Shown here: positions 8,975 through 16,021 of the stretch, one piece after another
How positions within the stretch are numbered: the stretch's first letter is position 1
How the letters are laid out: every line of letters begins with the position of its first letter
Assembly (NCBI RefSeq): GCF_000282575.1
Contig: NZ_AKJA01000117.1
Location: forward strand, 1-64,000
DNA: 64,000 nucleotides
DNA from: Herbaspirillum sp. YR522
GTDB taxonomy: Bacteria > Pseudomonadota > Gammaproteobacteria > Burkholderiales > Burkholderiaceae_D
Reading direction: 5' to 3'
The notes under the pieces: model-generated
What the model saw: the letters and a program-made list of their open reading frames with translations, nothing else
The model's database searches: none
Told to the model about the DNA's origin: nothing
Translations under genes and position numbers: made by a program

Positions 8975-10054
8975 TTATTCCTGTGGCGGCGGCTGCAGGC
9001 CGAGCAGTTCCTCTACGTGCGACAGTGCGGCGTTATCCTTGATGACGGTCTTGAGCCAGGCGTGCAGCGGCAGTTCGCCCCAATGCGCGGCCTTGTCGGC
9101 CAGATGGGCCACCGGACTGTGCGGTTCGGTGCGACGGAAGAATTCCGCGACGGCGCGCAATTGGGCAATCGCTTCGGCTCGCGTACGAATGGGGCCATTG
9201 GCAACGTTGACGTGGCCTGCCGGCGGCGTAGCGTCGGCCACTGGCGCGTTCGCCACTTGCTGGTCGGCCTGCACCGCCGCTTCATTGGCGGCCGACGTGC
9301 GCAAGCCGGTGTCGGCGGCAAAGCGATCGATGGTGGCCCTGGCCATGGCCAGGGCATCGCGGGCCGCTGAAAAACCCGGACCATCGGCGCCAAGACGCGC
9401 GTCTACCGATTTTTCCATCTGGTCGAGCGCCTGGGCGCAATACTGGGCATCTGCCATCAGCGCCTGATAAAACGCGTGCGAACTGCGCTTGCGTGCCGCC
9501 TCCATCACGGCCAGCTTGACACCATCGTCGGCGTGATTGCCGTCGGAGCCATTGCGTTCGGCATTGGCGGCACGACTGCGCGCACCTTCGAAGTCGATCA
9601 TCGAGAAGGCGCTGCCGCGCCCTTCTGTCAACGGAATTTCGCGAATCAGCTGCACCGAACGCGAGAGCAACCAGGTCAGGTTGCCGACGCGACGATCATG
9701 ATCGCCGTCTTCGGACTGCGGGTACAAGCCATCCCAATAGTGATCGAACAAACCGGCAATCAGGGAGAAACCGTCCCCGAGCCCGCCGAAGCCACGGGTC
9801 TTGGCCGACGCTTCTGTATACCAGACGGCCAGTCGCAGGTCCTTGCTGCGCGACCGGATCAGGCTGGCGCACTGGGCTTCTACAAAGCCCCAATCGGCTT
9901 CCTTGATATCGGTGACCCATTCGCCCTGGTCCAGCGTGGGATCGTCGAAGCGACGTGCTTCCGAGACGGCATCGAGCTCGGGCGTGAAGGACAGGTCTTC
10001 ACCGCAGGCTAGCGAGTCACTGACTGGACTCAACATCTGGTCGATGGCGGACAT
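8975..10054 (-). CDS. tssA: T6SS protein TssA (ImpA family)
   Basis: A 359-residue protein. The ATG at 10054 is preceded by AGGGGG 10 nt upstream; the open frame extends further 5' but without initiation signals. The N-terminal ImpA domain is recognisable (ISPVSDSLACGEDL-like start, then DWGFVEAQCASLIRSRSKDL and AVWYTEASAKTRGFGGL). The C-terminal end (VAHLADKAAHWGELPLHAWL) matches the shorter TssA class. TssA binds the baseplate and membrane complex and helps sheath and tube polymerisation at the distal end. The gene stands alone on the minus strand, convergent with the PAAR-tssM-ompA operon. Confidence 0.93.
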   Translation of the reverse strand: MSAIDQMLSPVSDSLACGEDLSFTPELDAVSEARRFDDPTLDQGEWVTDIKEADWGFVEAQCASLIRSRSKDLRLAVWYTEASAKTRGFGGLGDGFSLIAGLFDHYWDGLYPQSEDGDHDRRVGNLTWLLSRSVQLIREIPLTEGRGSAFSMIDFEGARSRAANAERNGSDGNHADDGVKLAVMEAARKRSSHAFYQALMADAQYCAQALDQMEKSVDARLGADGPGFSAARDALAMARATIDRFAADTGLRTSAANEAAVQADQQVANAPVADATPPAGHVNVANGPIRTRAEAIAQLRAVAEFFRRTEPHSPVAHLADKAAHWGELPLHAWLKTVIKDNAALSHVEELLGLQPPPQE

Positions 10055-10125
10055 GGTGGTTTTTCCCCCTAACAAGGATTTCAGGCTGGGCAGTTTCACG
10101 ATGATCCCATTCTTTGTCTTTTGAT

Positions 10126-10149
10126 CAAGCCCGAGCCGGCTCGGGCTTG
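10126..10149. repeat. Perfect 24-bp palindrome upstream of tssA
   Basis: CAAGCCCGAGCC (10126-10137) is followed directly by its exact complement GGCTCGGGCTTG (10138-10149), with no loop. It lies 72 bp upstream of the tssA start and has no T-run on either strand, so it fits an operator better than a terminator. The rest of 10055-10352 shows no gene that I can support. Confidence 0.7.
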
Positions 10150-10352
10150 CCAGGTGAACGGTGCTTGGACGCAATTGGACCGGGTAGTATGGCAAGCGTT
10201 CTCAAGCCTTGTGGAATTATTTTCCTGCGAATACATCGGGATTTTATCGTGGACGGTCGTATCCGGCCTGCCAAGAAAAACCGCCTGAACCAGCGCCACA
10301 TTTCAAGAAATCCGCCATGCGCCCGCGCCGATTAACGCTTAAGATCACGCCT

Positions 10353-10607
10353 ATGAAGCTGCATATCATCTACACGGTATCAGGAATGTTCCTGTCGAAG
10401 AAACGATACGACTCCTGGCATGAAATCCAGCACGAGTATCCCGACTATAAGGCGTCGCTCGGCCCCTGGTCGATTGAAGAAACAGAAGAATTTCTGAAGC
10501 AGGAATATCCCGGCATCGATCCGCTCCCATCTGAACAGGTGGGTGACTTCATCAAGTTGACCGATACCGTTCGCGACATTTCGTTTTTGCAGAGCACATC
10601 GAAATGA
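10353..10607 (+). CDS. Small hypothetical protein (84 aa)
   Basis: The protein starts MKLHIIYTVSGMFLSKKRYD and is acidic and aromatic in its middle (SWHEIQHEYPDYKASLGPWS). There is no signal peptide and no helix long enough to cross the membrane. The open frame continues upstream to 10209, but that part (rich in Arg and Pro) looks non-coding; ATG 10353 gives the first protein-like sequence, although its ribosome-binding site is weak. The stop overlaps the next short frame (ATGA at 10604). Base composition is lower in G+C than the flanking tss genes. I recognise no family. The position at the edge of the effector/immunity region suggests accessory DNA. Confidence 0.5.
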   Translation: MKLHIIYTVSGMFLSKKRYDSWHEIQHEYPDYKASLGPWSIEETEEFLKQEYPGIDPLPSEQVGDFIKLTDTVRDISFLQSTSK

Positions 10608-10684
10608 CAGTCGTCGATAGCCTGACAGCAGAACAAATCGCTTCGCGATCAAAACCAGAACTGGAAAGCAGCCGCTCCTCATGA
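10604..10684 (+). CDS. Very short coupled reading frame (26 aa), doubtful
   Basis: An ATG at 10604 overlaps the stop of the 84-residue protein, and its TGA at 10682-10684 overlaps the ATG of the next gene. The product would begin MTVVDSLTAEQIASRS. The double ATGA overlap is the only support. It may be a coupling peptide or simply the out-of-frame remnant of a once longer gene. Confidence 0.25.
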   Translation: MTVVDSLTAEQIASRSKPELESSRSS

Positions 10685-10920
10685 AGAAGAAAATGAAACC
10701 GCCAGCGCTCAAGGATTTCCAACCGGGTACCGTTTTTATCATCAAGGAATTCGATGTTCCGCTGACGCACTCGCCGACACCAGATGGCGGCTGGCTTTGG
10801 CTGAACTGGTTTGGCGGCACCCCATCACCCTATGATGAGCGCAAATTCCTGAAACAGGGAAACCACTGGCCAGCCGCCTCCTTTGAAGAGTGGCTCGCGC
10901 TGGTCCAGGACTCTCTGTAG
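10681..10920 (+). CDS. Small hypothetical protein (79 aa)
   Basis: The protein begins with a basic MKKKMK, then reads as a compact soluble domain rich in aromatic residues (GGWLWLNWFGGTPSPYDE, NHWPAASFEEWLALV). There is no signal peptide and no TM helix. Its ATG overlaps the stop of the 26-codon frame upstream, so three short frames form one coupled unit. It ends 18 bp before the stop of a DUF6708 remnant on the other strand. I recognise no family. Confidence 0.5.
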   Translation: MKKKMKPPALKDFQPGTVFIIKEFDVPLTHSPTPDGGWLWLNWFGGTPSPYDERKFLKQGNHWPAASFEEWLALVQDSL

Positions 10921-10937
10921 TAACTGCACCGGTTACG

Positions 10938-11183
10938 TCATCCAACATCCACAGCGGGCGAGGCAAGCCCTGCTGGCCATTGAGGTTCGGGCGCGCACTT
11001 CATCGCGATGTAATGGCATAGGCCCATGGGCAGCCAGATCCAGAAGAACCACATCGTGACAATATGGCATGTAGGTAAACAGACTGCGTCGGAAAGAAAT
11101 ACTCTGTTGAGCGTTCAATTGGCAGCAAGATCTTCGTACCAGTCGGGATTAGGGACGCTGAAACGCTATTGGTTATTTAACAT
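10938..11183 (-). pseudogene. DUF6708 remnant, internally deleted
   Basis: Reading right to left, a start region encodes the N-terminal DUF6708 signature RFSVPNPDWYEDL, after an in-frame TAG following MLNNQ. After a stop it jumps to the segment ISFRRSLFTYMPY, then, one frame over, to MWFFWIWLPMGLCHYIAMK and CAPEPQWPAG. These blocks match the start, the late-middle and the C-terminal end of the intact copy at 15104-16021. The intervening ~200 residues are gone. It is the most degraded and most distal member of the DUF6708 array. Confidence 0.85.
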
Positions 11184-11215
11184 TAAATTTGCTCGCGAAC
11201 CTCCATTCAGCCACC

Positions 11216-12146
11216 CTAACCCCAAGGGTTGCTACCGTCCGGAAGATCAATTTCCGCAGGCCATTTCGGCTCGGGCGCACACTTCATCGCTATGTAATGG
11301 CATAGGCCCATGGGCAACCAAATCCAGAAAAACCACATCATCACGAAGGCGAGGATGACGTCGATAGGCTCCATTCGACTGCGATACTCATTGCCATCCA
11401 TCGACGGATCGAAATAGGGCATATAGGTAAAAAAGCTGCGTCGCAAAGAAATCGTTTTCGGCGTGGGATGTTCCTTTGGCAGGTGTAACTGCCCTTGCGC
11501 CATGTAGCATCGGACATATGCCCACATCCACTGCAAGCCTTTGATCGTCATGTCGTTGCCCTTGAGGGTGATCCGATCCACGACCTCGTTCGTTCCTGCC
11601 TTACAGAACAAGAGTATCAGCGCATATCGGACCATATAGACCTTGCCGTTGTAACCGGCCTGCTTCGACAGCTCCGCGTAGACGTTGTCCCAATCAAAAG
11701 TCTTCACAACCACGCGCCGCCGCGCAAAAGGATTCAAACTCAGGCTGTAATCGTAGACGACGATTTTCCTGGCTTGACGATAAAACCGCACTGGCAGGTC
11801 GCGTGGGATATTACAATCCAGCCAGCTAAGGAAAATACCAAAAACAAAAAAAAGAATGATCGATAGCCATAGGACAATGGACAAAAATATCGGGACTGCC
11901 GCATCGAATGAATTTTTCGCAATCGCCGGCATCTGAAACGCGAAGAAAACCACCATTGGCGCTGTAATCAATAATAGCCCTCCACGCAACAAGGTCGAGG
12001 CCCGCGACAACTCAAGAAATTGATCATTTATCTGGTTGATATCTTTCATAGAGAGGGGCTATTTCTTCCTCTCCGCCAAGAGGTTCGTCACGATCTGGCA
12101 GATTCTGATACCAGTGGGGACTGGGTACATTGAAGCGTTGTTTCAT
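11216..12146 (-). pseudogene. DUF6708 copy A, frameshifted near its start
   Basis: The full-length gene would begin at ATG 12146 (MKQRFNVPSPHWYQNLPDR), matching the N-terminal HWYEDLP region of the intact copy. It runs out of frame at a run of four C (plus-strand GGGG at 12055-12058). Removing one base joins it to the rest, which restarts as MKDINQINDQFLELSR and continues to 11216. The downstream frame has two helices at its N-terminal side, the IPRDLPVRF motif, KGNDMTIKGLQ, FFTYMPYFDPS and the terminal block GLCHYIAMKCAPEPKWPAE. A truncated 277-residue product from ATG 12049 is possible but would lack the conserved N-terminal ~30 residues. DUF6708 proteins occur beside T6SS effectors; immunity is my inference. 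Confidence 0.8.
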
Positions 12147-12299
12147 GGGAGCGAGTCGATATAGTCGTTAGTGGCAGTTCAAATTGAATCAGACCGGTCA
12201 TTGCGCTTTATAGAGTGATTACTTTTATCCATATCGATCAGGAGCCATCGATATTCAATATTTGAAGTACACCGCCTCATCCACAGTATTCCGATATAC

Positions 12300-13219
12300 C
12301 TAATGAACATCCATTTGAGCTGGCCAACGAGGCTCGGGGGCGAACTTCATCGCGATGTAATGACAGAGTCCCATCGGTAACCAGATCCAGAAAAACCATA
12401 TAGTGAGCAGGACCATGATCAGGTCAACAGGCTGCATGCGCCCACGGAAATGCGAACCCTCTGACGTCGGATTCAGATAGGACATGTAGATGAAAAGGCT
12501 ATTTACCAATGAGAGCTTTTGCGAACGCGAGGTTACCACTGGCACGCTGGTCAAACCATGCACCATGTAACTGCGTACGTAATCCCACAACGCAATCAGT
12601 CCATTGACGGTCATATCATTCGATTTCAAGATGATACGATCAACCACTTCATTTGTACCGGGTTGGCAAATCACCAGTACCAGACCATAGCGCACCATGT
12701 ACGCTTTTCCGGTAAAGCCGGCCTGCCGCGTCAGTTCCGCCTGTACATTTTGCCATCGTAGGTCTTTATCTTTGCCACTCGTCGTGCCAAAGGATTGGGT
12801 CCGACCGGATATTCGTAAGCGTATACCTTCCCAGTTTCGCGTTCGAAACGCACTGGTGTATCGCGTGGAATACGGCAGTCCAGATATACAAGGAATAACG
12901 AAAACGACATTACTGCCGCCAGCAGTATCCAATTGACCACTGTAAAAAAAATCTCATCGTCGGGTTCGTCTGTTACACGCAAAAGCATAGGAATCGACCA
13001 GCACAACAATGCGGCAATGACCAAGCCACCGAGAAACAGCCCCCCACGAAGGATATTGCCAGCCCGGGAAATTTCCAGATAGTGATGATCGACCGAAATG
13101 ACATCATCTTCCAACGTCGGAGATTCGACCAGTTGACCAATTGGCGCCTGTTGCTCAACGAGGTCTGCGAACCAATGCGGATTAACGATGGAAAAACGCG
13201 TTTTATTATTCTTCATCAA
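12300..13219 (-). pseudogene. DUF6708 copy B, frameshifted in the middle
   Basis: The first half starts at ATG 13219 (MMKNNKTRFSIVNPHWFADL) and runs through both N-terminal helices and IPRDTPVRFERETGKVYAYE to KIKTYD, where the frame is lost. The second half is open in another frame from WQNVQAELTRQAGF to the end (GLCHYIAMKFAPEPRWPAQ). Inserting one T near 12754-12757 (GATGG to GATTGG) restores the expected KTYDWQNV, which matches KTFDWDNV of copy A. The C-terminal part is more divergent than in the other copies (LFIYMSYLNPTSEG instead of FFTYMPYFDPS). Two truncated products are all that could be made, so I call it a pseudogene. Confidence 0.85.
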
Positions 13220-13284
13220 ATTTCCTCATCTATAACGCTCCGGTCAAACAAGTGCCATCAATGCTATCTGACCGTTAATTGACT

Positions 13285-13425
13285 TCAGACTTGCCGGCTC
13301 AAAACATCCGGATCGATGTTCGCATAGGCCTGCTGGATCGCTGCGGCGGCAATGCCTTTTCCGTCGAATACCGGCGTCGGGGTACTGATCAACAATTGGC
13401 CATTCGGATATGTCGTTTTTTTTTA
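13285..13425 (-). pseudogene. C-terminal remnant of a VasX-like effector
   Basis: On the minus strand about 45 codons read PNGQLLISTPTPVFDGKG then IAAAAIQQAYANIDPDVL before a stop at 13285. They align with the end of the intact effector at 16022-19252 (LYQPTLAFDDKGNVAAAVQQ, then GYASLNTG). The remnant stops 66 bp before DUF6708 copy B, the same order as the intact effector-DUF6708 pair. Upstream it is joined abruptly, through a run of A, to a DUF6708 N-terminal fragment. Confidence 0.75.
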
Positions 13426-13427
13426 CG

Positions 13428-13544
13428 GTGTGATTACGTTGACATCATCTTTCAATGTTGGCCATTTAACGGTCTTACCAACATGCGCTGCGCATCCGGC
13501 AAGTACTCGTGCCAGTGCAACTTAATTGGAGAGAAGCAGACCAT
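13428..13544 (-). pseudogene. N-terminal remnant of another DUF6708 gene
   Basis: From ATG 13544 the minus strand reads MVCFSPIKLHWHEYLPDAQ. One frame over it reads VKWPTLKDDVNVITP and then stops. These match the N-terminal HWYEDLP and SPTLGDEINAVNE blocks of the intact copy. Everything after about residue 45 is missing, and the sequence passes straight into the effector C-terminal remnant. Confidence 0.7.
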
Positions 13545-13662
13545 GGTACATGTCATCAACATTCCTTCGCTGGGCACAGCTATCGCGCCGGTCGAATAGC
13601 CTCGTTCTTCAAGGTCGACGTAGGACCGTTCATCCGATACTCAATCCAAGCGACCGATAAAC

Positions 13663-14582
13663 TTAGAAAGTCTCAATTTCCGCAGGCCATTTTGGCTCGG
13701 GCGCACACTTCATCGCTATGTAATGACACAACCCCATCGGCAGCCAGACCCAGAACAGCCACATCATGAAAAATGCAAGGATCACGTCAATGGCCTGCAT
13801 GCGACTGCGATAGTCGGCGCCTTCGGCTGAGGGATCGAAGTACGGCATGTAGGTAAAAAAACTGCGACGAAACGAAATACTTTGCAGGCGCGGTTTCTCG
13901 GTCGGCAGATTGGCCGTTCCTTCGGACATATAGCGACGAACATAAGCCCACATCGCCTGTAACCCCTTGATCGTCATGTCGTTACCTTTAAGTGTGATCC
14001 GGTCAACAACTTCGGGTGTCCCAGGCTTGCAGACTACCAACACCAATGCGTAACGCACCATGTACGCCTTACCGTTAAAACCTGCTTGCTTCGTCAGATC
14101 GGCTTCGATAACTCCCCAGTCAAATATCTTGATAGCGCTGCGGCGCTGGACGAACGGATTCAAGCTGAGACTGAAATCATAGACAATGACTTTTTTTTCT
14201 TTTCGATCAAAACGAACCGGGAGGTCCCGCGGTATATGACAGTCAAGCCAGATCATGAATATCGCAAAAAAAAGCAACGATGCTTGCATGACCAGTAAGA
14301 CGAAAATAACGAACGGAGATCTCGGCGATGTTAAAAAAATCTCTCGTGTTAAGGAAAAAAAAGAACAAAGCAAAACTAGTACTATCGATCCCATGAGAAA
14401 AATCCGCCCCGAAGCACACTCGAGGTACGAGATACCTCAAGGTACCTTTCATTAATTTCATTAAGGTCTTCGGCTAAGTACACAGAATTTTTACCTTGGT
14501 CTATCTGCGTTAATCGGCCAGGTAAATTTTCATACCAAAAAGACGTCTTTGTACTGAAGCGTGAGCCCCTATTTTCCATCAA
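13663..14582 (-). pseudogene. DUF6708 copy C, frameshifted after the first helix start
   Basis: The first frame begins at ATG 14582 (MMENRGSRFSTKTSFWYENLPG) and ends soon after VLRGGFF. The rest is open from MGSIVLVLLCSFF to the normal C-terminus (GLCHYIAMKCAPEPKWPAE). A run of five T (plus-strand A-run 14398-14402) would have to be six to join them as RGGFFLMGSIV. Apart from that the copy looks complete: IPRDLPVRFDRKEKKVIVYD, KGNDMTIKGLQAMWAYVRRY and FFTYMPYFDPSAEG. The slip is in a homopolymer, so phase variation or a sequencing error must be considered alongside true decay. The DNA is clearly richer in A+T than the tss genes. Confidence 0.8.
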
Positions 14583-14670
14583 AGATCCTCACTAATTAAG
14601 GTTCCAGAAAGACGAGAAGTATCTTCACTATTGAACCGCCCCGACTTTCGCGGAGGCTATTTGGTTTAAT

Positions 14671-15037
14671 AGCGACCAGTCGTGCTCCTGCATCTCGATC
14701 TGCTCGTAGAACAGTTTCATCGCTGCTTCGTAGTGCTTGTCGAAGGCAGCGCGATTCGGTTCGCTGTAGCGTTCGGCGATCTTTTTCCAGGCGACGTCGG
14801 CGTCTTGCTAGGCACGCTCCTTCAGGCCCAGAATCGACTTTGAGATGATCAGCGGGCGCATCACCTTGTCGGCGCAGTTCTGGCGCGCCTGGATGAAGTG
14901 CAGGCGCGCTGCGTTGAGTTCCTGCACCATGCCCGCCGGGTCGGCCAACGCCACCGCATCCATCTTACGCGCGGTGCCGAATTGCTTGGCCGTTTTTTGC
15001 TGGCAGGCCTAGATGCGGCTACTCACGGCGGCAAGAT
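14671..15037 (-). pseudogene. Internal fragment of a VasX-like effector gene with two stop codons
   Basis: This stretch is a near-copy of the intact effector gene at about 17968-18480, covering its residues ~258-329 and ~379-428. Exactly 147 bp (49 codons) is missing between two TCCTT repeats (18114-18118 and 18261-18265 in the intact gene), a typical slipped-strand deletion. Two lysine codons (AAG) have become TAG, visible on the plus strand as GCTAGGC at 14817-14823 and CCTAGAT at 15008-15014. The N-terminal 257 and C-terminal ~645 residues are absent. It sits directly before DUF6708 copy C, so it is the relic of that copy's partner toxin. Confidence 0.9.
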
Positions 15038-15103
15038 GGAAGGCAGGATAGGTTCGTTTTCGAAGTCGAAGCGAAGGTCCTCATCCAAAGTGCTCTGATA
15101 AAT

Positions 15104-16021
15104 TCAACGAGCATCCATTTCGGCAGGCCATTGAGGCTCGGGAGCGCACTTCATCGCAATGTAATGGCAGAGGCCCATGGGCAGCCAGATCCAGAAAAAC
15201 CACATCATCAACAATGCTAATAGCCAGTCAATCACACCCATCCGGTCGCGGAAATGGGTGCCTTCCACTGACGGATCAAAATAAGGCATATAGGTGAACA
15301 CGCTGCGGCGTAGCGATATGCCCCGGACACGCGGTTGCGCTGGCGGCAGATTGACCACCCCCTCGATCATGTAGCGCCGGATATAGTTCCACATAGCTTG
15401 CAGGCCACGCAAGGTCACGTCGTTGCCCTTCAGAGTCAAACGATCAATCACCTCGTTGGTGCCAGGCTTGCAGATCACCAGTACCAGTGCATAGCGGGTC
15501 ACGTAGGCTTTGCCGTTATAGCCGGATTGCTTGGTGATCTCGGCCTCGACGTCATGCCAGGAAAATGTCTTCATTTGCGCTCGGCGTGGGGGGAACGGCA
15601 TCAGACGCACCGGGTAGTCATAGACATACACCTTGGAATCGCTGCGATCGAATCGCACTGGCATGTCGCGTGGGATACTACAGTCCAACACGATACAGGA
15701 TACCGAGAAAGTCGTGCCGATGGCGATCACGCTCCAGCTAATGATAGGGAAAATCAACGCTGCATTCGGCCCAATACCAGCACGTATCAGGACCATCATC
15801 ATCCAGATGAAAAAGAGTAGTCCCACGGTCCCCGTCATTAGCAATCCCCCGCGGATCACATTGCCGACACGCGACATCTCAAGGTACGTCTCATTAACCG
15901 CATTGATCTCGTCGCCCAGGGTCGGAGAATCGATATCGGGTCCAAAGGCGGTCCGGCTTTCGGGGAGATCCTCGTACCAGTGCCGGTTGGGCGGGTCGAA
16001 ACGGGATTGGTCGCTACTCAT
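15104..16021 (-). CDS. DUF6708 membrane protein, probable immunity to the VasX-like effector
   Basis: A 305-residue protein, the only intact member of the array. It starts directly after the effector stop (TGA then ATG), with GAGGAG just upstream, so it is cotranscribed and coupled. It has the N-terminal HWYEDLPES block, helices at about 56-80 and 90-112, IPRDMPVRFDRSDSKVYVYD, a soluble middle domain with KGNDVTLRGLQAMWNYIRRY and FTYMPYFDPSVEG, a hydrophobic stretch at about 266-293, and the conserved end GLCHYIAMKCAPEPQWPAE. The family is named DUF6708 from memory. Its place behind a membrane-active toxin, its helices and the array of decayed relatives suggest an immunity protein working in the inner membrane, as TsiV2 does for VasX. 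That role is inference. Confidence 0.82.
   Translation of the reverse strand: MSSDQSRFDPPNRHWYEDLPESRTAFGPDIDSPTLGDEINAVNETYLEMSRVGNVIRGGLLMTGTVGLLFFIWMMMVLIRAGIGPNAALIFPIISWSVIAIGTTFSVSCIVLDCSIPRDMPVRFDRSDSKVYVYDYPVRLMPFPPRRAQMKTFSWHDVEAEITKQSGYNGKAYVTRYALVLVICKPGTNEVIDRLTLKGNDVTLRGLQAMWNYIRRYMIEGVVNLPPAQPRVRGISLRRSVFTYMPYFDPSVEGTHFRDRMGVIDWLLALLMMWFFWIWLPMGLCHYIAMKCAPEPQWPAEMDAR

Noticed and set aside
12147..12299. Gap between DUF6708 copies A and B searched for another effector relic
   Set aside because: No segment resembles the effector or DUF6708; it is A+T-rich DNA with no visible feature.
13545..13662. Possible further effector C-terminal trace (TGAIAVPSE resembling TGVAVSEEL)
   Set aside because: The match is too short to call, although its position just upstream of a DUF6708 N-terminal remnant fits the pattern of the array.
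11216..14582. Reading the three frameshifts simply as sequencing errors
   Set aside because: All three are at short homopolymers, so this cannot be excluded. However, the remaining genes in the window are intact, and the same region contains deep deletions and nonsense codons that errors cannot explain.
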